Shown: piece by piece, positions 7,000 through 13,379 of the stretch | Numbering within the stretch: position 1 is the stretch's first letter | Layout: each line of letters opens with the position of its first letter | Origin: DAXETY01 sp051155755 | GTDB lineage: Bacteria; Desulfobacterota; Desulfobacteria; Desulfobacterales; SG8-13 | Direction of reading: 5' to 3' | Assembly (NCBI GenBank): GCA_051155755.1 | Contig: DAXETY010000118.1 | Location: 1-14,318 of the forward strand | Length of the DNA: 14,318 nt | The notes under the pieces: generated by a model | The model's database searches: none | What the model was told of the DNA's origin: nothing | Seen by the model: the letters and a program-made list of their open reading frames with translations, nothing else | Position numbers and translations under genes: made by a program

Positions 7000-8543
7000 T
7001 TTTTTTTTTTTACCAGGGCGTCGCTGTCTTCCTCAGCGACGCTGATCTTTACACCCACCGGCCGTCCCAACACGTCTCGGCAGGCCGACTGGATGACTTC
7101 CATGTTTCTCTCCCGCTGAATCATGTTGCGATGAAATCCGTTGCCGGCCACCTCGATTTCAATCTGATCATCGGCAACGGTTTTCAGCGTGCTGCGGATC
7201 AGAGTGGCCGACAGCGACGGATGACTCTCGGCAATACGGGATCGAATCGCAAACCAGGTGTCGGCCGGATCGCCCGTTGGTGGCGGCGGGCCGGCGGCCG
7301 GATCGGCAGCCGTGCCGGCAGAGATTTCCGGCTGTGTCGCCTGAACCCGCTGGTTGCCGGCATCCCTTGCAGGGGCGGGACCGGTGTTGCCGGCGCCGGC
7401 GAACTCCTGCCTCAGTCCGTCCAGCCGATCGATCAGGGTTTCGATCGCAAGCGCCGGTGGCGCCTGCAGGATTTTAAACAGGGCCATTTCCAGGGCAATG
7501 CGGGGATGCTGGGAATATCGAATGGCCGCTTCCTCCTGGAAAAGCAGCTGGAACACCTGATGGATGTGAGCCGGGTCTGTTTCCCCGATTTGGCGCCGCA
7601 TGGTTTCGATCTCCTGGGCCGGCAGGTCGATCAACCGTTCGGGCGTTCCCACGTTGGACAGGACGGTCAAATTGCGGAGATATTCGAGAATTTCCCTGTA
7701 CAGCCGCTTGATGTCGTGGCCGCGGGCATAGACATCGTTTACGATGGCCAGCATTTCAGAGGCCTGCCGCTGGAGGACGGCAGCGATCAGCGCTTGGATT
7801 TTACAACGATCGACCGACCCCAGCAGTTCGGCAACCAGTGCGTCGTCGATGCGGTCTTCGGCGCAGGCGGTAATCTGATCCAGCAGGCTCAACGCATCCC
7901 GCATGCTGCCGCCGGCTTCCCGGGCAATCAGGGCCAGGCTCCCATCGGTTACTTCAAAGCCTTCCTGTTCACACAGCCGGCGCAGATGGCCGACGATGGC
8001 ATCCATCCGGATGCGCTTGAAATCATGTCTCTGGCAGCGGGAAAGGATGGTAACCGGAATTTTGTGCGGCTCTGTTGTGGCAAAAAAGAACAATACATGT
8101 TCCGGAGGTTCTTCCAGGGTCTTGAGCAAGGCATTGAAGGCGGGTGTGCTGAGCATGTGCACTTCGTCGATGATGTAAATCTTGTAGGCGCCGTGCGCGG
8201 GCATGTATTTGACGTGATCTCTCAGTTCCCGGATTTGATCGACGCTGTTGTTGGAAGCACCGTCGATTTCGAATACATCCACCGCTTTGGAAGCGGTGAT
8301 TTCCAGGCAGGAACGGCATTGATTGCAAGGCAGGGCACTGGGTCCCTGTTCGCAGTTCATGGCTTTGGCCAGAATGCGGGCAACCGTGGTTTTGCCGGTT
8401 CCTCGCGGTCCGCAAAACAGGATGGCATGCGCAAGTCGGTCGGCACTGATTGCGTTTGACAGCGTGCGGGTAACGTGTTCCTGGTCGACGACCGCTTCAA
8501 ATGTCTGGGGTCGATATTTGCGTGCCAGTACCAGATAAGACAT
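6984..8543 (-). CDS. dnaX: DNA polymerase III clamp-loader subunit DnaX (gamma/tau), zero-frame product
   Basis: The zero frame gives 519 residues. The Walker A motif GPRGTGKT is at 45-52, zinc-binding Cys64, Cys73, Cys76 and Cys79 are in the AAA+ module, Walker B IIDEVH is at 124-129, sensor 1 FATTE at 154-158, and the arginine-finger SRC motif at 168-170. A lid/collar region and a low-complexity Pro/Ala linker (about 390-425) follow. DnaX loads the sliding clamp and, as tau, ties polymerase to helicase. The ATG at 8543 has AGGGGA upstream. The frame ends KKKKRMID just after a run of 12 A (plus-strand T 7000-7011). The -1 frame continues with a conserved-looking DnaX tail to 6886, so this frame probably encodes only the shorter of two products, or the A count is wrong. 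Confidence 0.95.
   Translation of the reverse strand: MSYLVLARKYRPQTFEAVVDQEHVTRTLSNAISADRLAHAILFCGPRGTGKTTVARILAKAMNCEQGPSALPCNQCRSCLEITASKAVDVFEIDGASNNSVDQIRELRDHVKYMPAHGAYKIYIIDEVHMLSTPAFNALLKTLEEPPEHVLFFFATTEPHKIPVTILSRCQRHDFKRIRMDAIVGHLRRLCEQEGFEVTDGSLALIAREAGGSMRDALSLLDQITACAEDRIDDALVAELLGSVDRCKIQALIAAVLQRQASEMLAIVNDVYARGHDIKRLYREILEYLRNLTVLSNVGTPERLIDLPAQEIETMRRQIGETDPAHIHQVFQLLFQEEAAIRYSQHPRIALEMALFKILQAPPALAIETLIDRLDGLRQEFAGAGNTGPAPARDAGNQRVQATQPEISAGTAADPAAGPPPPTGDPADTWFAIRSRIAESHPSLSATLIRSTLKTVADDQIEIEVAGNGFHRNMIQRERNMEVIQSACRDVLGRPVGVKISVAEEDSDALVKKKKRMID
6999..7042 (-). promoter_or_regulatory. Putative dnaX recoding (slippage) signal: hairpin plus A12 run
   Basis: On the minus strand a perfect 9-bp stem, GCGTCGCTG (7042-7034) with CAGCGACGC (7026-7018), closes the 7-nt loop AGGAAGA. 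After 6 nt (CCTGGT) comes a run of 12 A (7011-7000) and then G. In the zero frame the run ends A AAA AAG, the same slippery heptamer used by Escherichia coli dnaX. Long A runs also promote RNA-polymerase slippage, as known for Thermus dnaX. Both mechanisms would join the frames at the lysine run. Confidence 0.65.
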
Positions 8544-8770
8544 CAGGTTCCCCTATGTGTGCGCAATAGAAACCGAGTGCAACCTTCCGTTCGCTTCGCG
8601 GAAAGTCGCCTCAGCCGTCGGAGGGCATACGTCTGGGTCAGGGAAGGACGGATTCGGTTACATCCGGGCTGCTCGGAAAGGCCGATATTACAGCCGCTCC
8701 GCTGCCATGGCAAAAGCGGACGGCGGTTCGCCGCCGGTGACGGTCACACCCCCGGCCGCAGCGGGATAAG
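8544..8770. other. Structured non-coding spacer between tRNA-Ser(GGA) and dnaX
   Basis: This 227-bp spacer has no convincing gene but several palindromes: CGGCGG-TTCG-CCGCCG (8721-8736), GTGAC-G-GTCAC (8737-8747), CCGCT/AGCGG around GCCATGGC (8699-8719), and TTCCG/CGGAA around 8585-8603. In Firmicutes the 4.5S SRP RNA gene occupies this place between tRNA-Ser and dnaX, so I looked for its GGTCAGG...GGAA...AGCAGCC core on both strands and did not find it. The dnaX promoter or leader may lie here. Confidence 0.4.
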
Positions 8771-8864
8771 TGGCGGAGAGAGAGGGATTCGAACCCTCGG
8801 TGCCGCTTTTAACAGCACACACGATTTCCAGTCGTGCTCCTTCAGCCAGCTCGGACATCTCTCC
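8771..8864 (-). tRNA. tRNA-Ser (anticodon GGA)
   Basis: The cloverleaf can be drawn by eye. The acceptor is GGAGAGA with TCTCTCC, the discriminator is G and the 3' CCA is encoded (8773-8771). The anticodon arm is CGACTGGAAATCG with anticodon GGA. A long variable arm typical of tRNA-Ser and a T arm GAGGGTTCGAATCCCTC follow. The total is 94 nt with CCA. It decodes UCC/UCU and lies upstream of dnaX on the same strand. Confidence 0.96.
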
Positions 8865-8906
8865 GGATAAATTTGATGGAATCGGAAAAACCCGCTTTAA
8901 CAGTGT

Positions 8907-8989
8907 GTCATCCCCGCGCAGGCGGGGATCTCGAGTTTAACAAACTGTAATAACTATGATTTCGAGATTCCCGCCTTTGCGGGAACGAC
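8907..8989. repeat. Inverted pair of REP-like palindromes between the two tRNA-Ser genes
   Basis: The left arm (8907-8934) has core CCCCGCGCAGGCGGGG; the right arm (8962-8989) has core CCCGCCTTTGCGGG in the opposite orientation. The arms match as inverted repeats at 23 of 28 positions, with a 27-nt AT-rich centre. Each arm also folds alone. Sequences of the type GTCATTCCCGC-x-AAGGCGGGAATC are widespread dispersed repeats in bacterial intergenic DNA. Transcribed from the upstream tRNA promoter, the arms could form a strong hairpin. Confidence 0.8.
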
Positions 8990-9073
8990 AGATTTTTATG
9001 AATTTTCGACTTATTACGACTTCATCAAATTTGACGCTGATTCTAATTTCATCCATGCAGCGGGGGGAATCGA

Positions 9074-9165
9074 TGGCGGAGAGGGTGGGATTCGAACCCA
9101 CGATCCCGTTTTCACAGGATACCGCTTTTCGAGAGCGGGGCCTTAAGCCACTCGGCCACCTCTCC
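9074..9165 (-). tRNA. tRNA-Ser (anticodon CGA)
   Basis: The acceptor is GGAGAGG with CCTCTCC, the discriminator is G and the CCA is encoded (9076-9074). The anticodon stem-loop CCGCTCTCGAAAAGCGG has anticodon CGA. A long variable arm (TATCCTGTGAAAACGGGATC) marks the serine type, and the T arm is GTGGGTTCGAATCCCAC. The length is 92 nt. It decodes UCG and lies 209 bp upstream of tRNA-Ser(GGA) on the same strand. Confidence 0.96.
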
Positions 9166-9197
9166 GCGCCGTTTACCCGTTCGTTTTGTAAATTTAC

Positions 9198-9226
9198 TGA
9201 ATAACGGTTTTGACGGTATCTGTCAA
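9198..9226 (-). promoter_or_regulatory. Sigma-70-type promoter for the tRNA-Ser(CGA) gene
   Basis: On the minus strand a perfect -35 TTGACA (9226-9221) is followed after 17 nt by TATTCA (9203-9198), a fair -10. Transcription would start near 9191, about 25 nt before the mature tRNA 5' end at 9165. No better candidate was seen nearby. Confidence 0.65.
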
Positions 9227-9445
9227 CCGATTGTGAGGGTCGCCGGCCCGGCCGCGAAGCCCCCGGGCCACCCGGCAGAAGGTTCCCCGGGAGCGGCGCC
9301 GGCCGTGTCGCCGACCCCTTCGGCGGGCGCCCCGATTTCTTCTTGAATTGAAATGTTCATTTTAGTACCTAAGTTGAGCGTTTCAAATTTCCAAAATACC
9401 TCGACAATCACCAATTCAGTTTGGATATACAGGAAACCGATACCC

Positions 9446-10786
9446 ATGCCGAAAGCCATCCCATTTCGGGGAATCCGATACGACCATGCGATCGCGGGCG
9501 CCCCTGCCGATTTGATTACCCCGCCTTTCGACGTTATTTCCCGACAGCAACAGGAAGCATTTTATCGTCGCAGCCCTTACAATATCATTCGACTGACCCT
9601 GGGCAAAAAAACCGACTTCGACACCCGCACCCACAACCCCCACACCCGCGCGGCCCAGACGCTGCGTCAGTGGTTGAAGGAGGGTGTGCTGCAGCGGGAG
9701 CCGGAACCCGTTTTTTACCTCACGGCCGACGATTTTATGCTGAAGGCCGGCCGGTATCGACGTCTGGGGTTGATCGCCCGGGTGCGGCTGTCTTCCTTCG
9801 AAGAGGGAAAGATTCTACCCCATGAACGCACATTTACCAATGTGAAGTCGGAACGGCTGGCCCTGATGAAACAATGCCACGCCAATTTCGATCCGATTTT
9901 TGCCCTTTACCCGGACAGGGGCGGCCTGCACGCCGAGATGGAAGCCTTCGGCGACGCAAACCCCCCGCAAATGGATTTTATCGACGCCGACTCCATGCGC
10001 CATCGTCTCTGGCGCATTGGAAACCGCGCCGAGCAGGAGCAAATCGCCGAGGCGCTGGCCGCTGTGCCGTTTTATATCGCCGACGGGCATGATCGCTACG
10101 AGACCGCTTTGAACTATCGCAACTGGCTGCAGGAAAAAGAGCCCCTGCCGCCGGAACACCCGGCAAACTACGTGATGATGTACCTGACCAGCATCGACGA
10201 TCCGGGCCTGGTGATTTGCCCCGCCCATCGAATGATCCGGGATGTGTCCACAACCCGAATGGCCGATATGCTGGCCGAAGCGCGCAAATACTTCGAGGTG
10301 GAGCCGATTCATTTTACCGAAGATGAACGCCACGAGGCGATCGAAACATTCCAACACAAGCTGCAGCTCCGCTCCGAAAAGCCGGTGATCGGTATTTATC
10401 ACCGGGGTGCCAAAGCGTTTTATGTCCTGCGGTTGGCCGAAAACGGGATTCCGGCCGAGCGTCACGGTGCAGAACTTCCGCCGGCGCTGCAAAATCTCGA
10501 TGTCACGGTTCTGACCTACCTGATCTTCATCGAGTTGCTCGGATTCGACCAGCAGCGCCTGGACAACGAACGGCTGATCGGTTACACGATCGATGTTCGG
10601 GAGGCGGTCGAAGCGGTTCACCGCGGAGACTACAACGCCGCTTTCATTCTGAACCCGACCACGGTGCAACAGGTGTGTGACATCGCCGACCAGGGTCTGG
10701 TCATGCCACGAAAAGCGACCTATTTTTATCCGAAGGTGGTCAGCGGGATGGTCATCAATCCGCTTTCCGATGAATCACGCCTCTGA
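9446..10786 (+). CDS. DUF1015 family protein
   Basis: This 446-residue cytosolic protein matches the DUF1015 family (COG4198 type), whose members are about 400-450 residues. Typical stretches are PFRGIRYD near the N-terminus, ITPPFDVIS (24-32), SPYNIIRLTLGK (43-54), GKILPHERTF (121-130) and ADGHDRYETAL (212-222). The family has no firmly established function. The DGHxR motif recalls ParB/SerK-like nucleotide-binding folds, so a phosphotransfer role can be guessed but not shown. The ATG at 9446 is preceded by AGGAAA (9431-9436). The frame is open from 9353, but the extra 31 residues come from AT-rich intergenic sequence with no family resemblance. Family members usually read GHHRYETAL as I remember them; here the second position is Asp. 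It appears monocistronic. Confidence 0.88.
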   Translation: MPKAIPFRGIRYDHAIAGAPADLITPPFDVISRQQQEAFYRRSPYNIIRLTLGKKTDFDTRTHNPHTRAAQTLRQWLKEGVLQREPEPVFYLTADDFMLKAGRYRRLGLIARVRLSSFEEGKILPHERTFTNVKSERLALMKQCHANFDPIFALYPDRGGLHAEMEAFGDANPPQMDFIDADSMRHRLWRIGNRAEQEQIAEALAAVPFYIADGHDRYETALNYRNWLQEKEPLPPEHPANYVMMYLTSIDDPGLVICPAHRMIRDVSTTRMADMLAEARKYFEVEPIHFTEDERHEAIETFQHKLQLRSEKPVIGIYHRGAKAFYVLRLAENGIPAERHGAELPPALQNLDVTVLTYLIFIELLGFDQQRLDNERLIGYTIDVREAVEAVHRGDYNAAFILNPTTVQQVCDIADQGLVMPRKATYFYPKVVSGMVINPLSDESRL

Positions 10787-10843
10787 AAAGCGACCATGCG
10801 GATTTCCTCGTAAAAAAAGGCTTCCACATCGCCTATGGAATCG

Positions 10844-10981
10844 TCCGTTGTTGGTTGTCCTTGGTCCGTTGCAAATCCTCTCCTAAAAGCGGCCGGCCGC
10901 GTAGATAGCAGCTGTGAATCGGTGTTGATAACAGTTTGTTTCTAATTTTTTCTCAACGGACCACTGACAACGGACAACGGA
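10844..10981. repeat. Inverted pair of 28-nt degenerate 7-nt-period repeats
   Basis: The left arm 10844-10871 (TCCGTTGTTGGTTGTCC and onward) and the right arm 10954-10981 match as inverted repeats at 24 of 28 positions. Each is built of a degenerate heptamer, GTCCGTT, repeated about four times. Between them lie a perfect 12-bp palindrome GCGGCCGGCCGC (10889-10900) and AT-rich DNA. The element sits between the 3' ends of the convergent DUF1015 and methyltransferase genes, so it may act as a two-way transcription stop, although no T tract directly follows a compact stem. Confidence 0.65.
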
Positions 10982-11034
10982 CCAGTGCCCGACCTACCAG
11001 TCGGTCTGCGGGCAAACAGGCAAGCGACCCTCCC

Positions 11035-11757
11035 TCAAGCCCTGAACATTCCCCGAACTTCTGCGGTGTATTCGCCGGTTTCTTCGTAAACTACCAGCGG
11101 CGGGGCGATCTGGATGCCGGGGCGACCGCCCTTGAGCGCCCGGATCAATACCCGTTTGGCGTCGGCGGTTCGCCGGGACTGGATCCCGCGCAGATATTTG
11201 GGTTCGATCCCGCCGGTCTGCATTTGCGTGAAGATTTCAGGCAGTCTTTCGGCCGTGTGAATCAGGTGCAGATGCCCGCCGTTTGTCAGCATCCGAGCGG
11301 CCGTTTCGATCACCTGGGCGGCGGTGACGCGAATTTCATGCCGGGCAACGGCCCGTTGCGGATTGGGGTTGAGGCGGCCGGAGGCGGCCCGCCGGTAGGG
11401 TGGATTGGATACGACCCGTTGCACCGGGCCGCCGATGCGAAGGGGAGCGAGTTGGTTCATATCCATTTCCAGGATACGGATCCGGTCTTGCATGCCGTTG
11501 TCGATCACGTTGCTGCGGGCGATTTGCGCCAGCTCGGGTTGCACTTCCACACCGGTGAGATGTGTTTCCGGAAACCGGAATGCAATGATCAACGGGATGA
11601 CGCCGCATCCGCAACCCAGCTCCAGCAGTTTTTCTCCCGGTTTCGGACGCACCGAATCGGCCAGGATGACCGCATCGATGGAAAACCGGTACCCGGCGCG
11701 CGGCTGGGCGATGCGCAGGGCGCCGTCAAACAGCGTGTCGTAGGTGAACCGCCGCAT
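11035..11757 (-). CDS. TrmN6-like tRNA1(Val) (adenine-37-N6)-methyltransferase
   Basis: This 240-residue Rossmann-fold SAM-dependent methyltransferase has motif I LELGCGCGVIPLI at 45-57, the acidic GVEVQPE at 69-75, and the catalytic NPPY at 118-121. NPPY is typical of enzymes that methylate exocyclic amino groups of adenine or guanine. The N-terminal RFTYDTLFDGALRIAQP and GYRFSIDAVILA are characteristic of the TrmN6/YfiC group, which methylates A37 of tRNA-Val. A sister small-molecule or protein methyltransferase cannot be excluded. I chose the ATG at 11757; starting upstream at 11793 would add 12 residues overlapping the preceding gene. The ribosome-binding site is weak (AGG 10 nt upstream). 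The gene lies 19 nt after the DUF721 gene, as an operon. Confidence 0.85.
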   Translation of the reverse strand: MRRFTYDTLFDGALRIAQPRAGYRFSIDAVILADSVRPKPGEKLLELGCGCGVIPLIIAFRFPETHLTGVEVQPELAQIARSNVIDNGMQDRIRILEMDMNQLAPLRIGGPVQRVVSNPPYRRAASGRLNPNPQRAVARHEIRVTAAQVIETAARMLTNGGHLHLIHTAERLPEIFTQMQTGGIEPKYLRGIQSRRTADAKRVLIRALKGGRPGIQIAPPLVVYEETGEYTAEVRGMFRA

Positions 11758-11776
11758 CAAAGATAAACCTGTAGGG

Positions 11777-12091
11777 CTACTCCAGGGGCCCAATTTTGAA
11801 GTTGATGTCGGCCACTATGGATTCGCCGAGCGCGTTGTTCACTTTTGCGATGATCTCCTGTTTTAGAAAACGAAGCTGATGCAGCCAGGGCGAGCTGCTG
11901 ACGTGGACCAGCAGGATCCGGCCCTTGAATGCCGCCGGGCGTGCATTGGCGGCGATCAGATCGCCGACGGCCGCCTCCCACACCGGCCAGACGCGGGTCA
12001 ACCCCATGGTGGTCTTGCGCTGCTTTTGCAGCATGGATTCGATCACCTGACCGATCGGCACCGCTTCGGTATGTTTGTTGCGCTTTGTCAT
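11777..12091 (-). CDS. DUF721 (DciA-like) protein
   Basis: This 104-residue protein has the DUF721 pattern: an N-terminal helix (PIGQVIESMLQKQ), then VWPVWEAAVGDLIAANARPAAFKG, the strand ILLVHVSSSPWLHQL, and the helix KQEIIAKVNNALG. The family includes DciA, the ancestral loader of the DnaB replicative helicase, which has a KH-like fold. Here the protein is short and consists of little more than the DUF721 core, so the helicase-loading role is inferred from family only. No good Shine-Dalgarno precedes the ATG at 12091, and no longer in-frame start was seen. It is the first gene of a two-gene unit with the methyltransferase, divergent from hflK. Confidence 0.83.
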   Translation of the reverse strand: MTKRNKHTEAVPIGQVIESMLQKQRKTTMGLTRVWPVWEAAVGDLIAANARPAAFKGRILLVHVSSSPWLHQLRFLKQEIIAKVNNALGESIVADINFKIGPLE

Positions 12092-12122
12092 TACGAAATC
12101 GGTTTGCCCGTTGGCTCGTTAG

Positions 12123-12150
12123 CCCGTAACCCGCAACCCGCAACGCGCAA
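12123..12150. repeat. Tandem 7-bp repeat, four units (CCCGYAA)
   Basis: Four consecutive heptamers read CCCGTAA, CCCGCAA, CCCGCAA and CGCGCAA. They lie in the intergenic region between the divergent DUF721 gene and hflK, just upstream of the DUF721 start codon and so in its likely promoter or leader. The unit length equals that of the degenerate repeats at 10844-10981. Confidence 0.75.
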
Positions 12151-12218
12151 ACCCTTATCCCGTCTACCCAATACCATCCCGTAGCCGCTCCTGCCAAGCG
12201 AAACTTGCCCGTTTTTCC

Positions 12219-12246
12219 TTGACTTGAAAGCTGAAAGCTATATAGT
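12219..12246 (+). promoter_or_regulatory. Sigma-70-type promoter of hflKC
   Basis: TTGACT (12219-12224) and TATAGT (12241-12246) are separated by 16 nt. Both hexamers match the consensus at five of six positions. Transcription would start near 12253, giving a leader of about 65 nt before the hflK ATG at 12318. The spacer contains GAAAGCT twice in tandem. Confidence 0.75.
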
Positions 12247-12317
12247 AAGTCTTTTAATTTTCAACCTGTTCGACAAATCGGTATCTGACATACAACTCCA
12301 AAAACGGTGGGTTCTCG

Positions 12318-13379
12318 ATGAGTTGGGATTGGGAAAAACTGAAAGAGCAGCAGCAAAAAATGGGCGGGGGCAAGAACGTGCCGCCGCAGATGGATGAACT
12401 TCTCAAAAAATTCAAAAATTTTAAACTGCCCGGTGGATCACTGCTGATTCTGCTGCTGGTGATTGCCGTTATCGTATGGACATCGGTTTACACGGTGGCC
12501 CAGGACGAAGTCGGCGTGGTGCAACGCTTCGGCCGCTACGTGCGCACCACCCAGCCCGGTTTGAACTTCAAACTGCCGCTGGGTGTGGAGCAAGTTTCCA
12601 AAGTCAACGTCAAGCGGATCAACACCGAGGAGTTCGGTGCCGCGGTGAGCCCCGGATCAAGAAGCCGTTTTTCCGTAGCGGAAGGTGAAAATGTGAGCCT
12701 GATGCTCACCGGGGACCTGAACGTTGCGGTGGTTCCATGGATCGTACAGTACCGGGTGAAAGACCCCTACAACTTTCTGTTCAGAGTGCGCGACGTGCCG
12801 CGATTGCTGGTGGACATGTCCGAGGCCACCATGCGGCTGGTGGTCGGTGACCGCAGCATCAATGAAGTCATCAGCAAACGCAACGAAATTGCTATGGAAG
12901 CCAAGGAGATTCTCCAGCGGGAATTGGACCTGGCCGATTCCGGCATCCACGTCGTCACCATCGAAATGAAGCGCACCAACGTGCCGGCGCCGGTGCAGCC
13001 GTCCTTCAACGAGGTCAACCAGTCGGTGCAGGAAAAAGAGCAGCTCATCTACCAGGCCCGGGAAGAATACAACAAAGCCATTCCTGCCGCCCGCGGCCAG
13101 GCCGAACGCACCATCCGCGGAGCGGAAGGCTACGCCCTGGAACGTGTCAACCGTGCCGAAGGTGATGCCTCCCGATTTTCGGCCATTTACCAGGAATACC
13201 GCAAGGCCGAAGATGTAACCAAGCGGCGGATGTACCTGGAAACCATGGGCGCGGTTTTCCCGAAACTCGGGAAAAAATACATCATCGATTCAGACCAGAA
13301 AAATCTTCTTCCGCTGCTGAACCTGGGTGAACCGGGCGCGGCGCTGAAGACAAGCCCAGGCGACGGAACCGGAAAATGA
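12318..13379 (+). CDS. hflK: HflK, SPFH-domain regulator of the FtsH protease
   Basis: This 353-residue protein has a short charged N-terminus (WDWEKLKEQQQKMGGG), one transmembrane helix at about 41-58, and an SPFH/band-7 domain from about 60 to 240 (VGVVQRFGRYVRTTQPGLNFKLP, then VQYRVKDPYNFLF). An Ala/Glu-rich coiled coil (about 245-300) and a C-terminal tail follow. HflK and HflC form a large membrane cage around FtsH and modulate membrane-protein degradation. It is shorter than the Escherichia coli protein (419) because both ends are trimmed. The start has GGTGGG (12306-12311) 6 nt upstream. The stop overlaps the hflC start as ATGA. The paired order hflK-hflC separates it from other SPFH proteins. 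Confidence 0.94.
   Translation: MSWDWEKLKEQQQKMGGGKNVPPQMDELLKKFKNFKLPGGSLLILLLVIAVIVWTSVYTVAQDEVGVVQRFGRYVRTTQPGLNFKLPLGVEQVSKVNVKRINTEEFGAAVSPGSRSRFSVAEGENVSLMLTGDLNVAVVPWIVQYRVKDPYNFLFRVRDVPRLLVDMSEATMRLVVGDRSINEVISKRNEIAMEAKEILQRELDLADSGIHVVTIEMKRTNVPAPVQPSFNEVNQSVQEKEQLIYQAREEYNKAIPAARGQAERTIRGAEGYALERVNRAEGDASRFSAIYQEYRKAEDVTKRRMYLETMGAVFPKLGKKYIIDSDQKNLLPLLNLGEPGAALKTSPGDGTGK

Noticed and set aside
6972..8459. 495-codon plus-strand open frame opposite dnaX
   Set aside because: It is antisense to a clear AAA+ clamp-loader gene with all catalytic motifs, and its translation shows no domain.
8544..8770. 4.5S SRP RNA gene
   Set aside because: The conserved GGTCAGG…GGAA…AGCAGCC core is absent on both strands; only fragments such as GGGTCAGG (plus) and GAGCAGCC (minus) occur, in the wrong arrangement.
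9353..9445. Longer N-terminus for the DUF1015 protein (31 extra residues)
   Set aside because: The extra part is AT-rich and unlike the family N-terminus, and AGGAAA is placed correctly for the ATG at 9446.
10844..10981. Short CRISPR array
   Set aside because: The two similar segments are inverted rather than direct, there are only two of them, and there are no regular spacers or cas genes.
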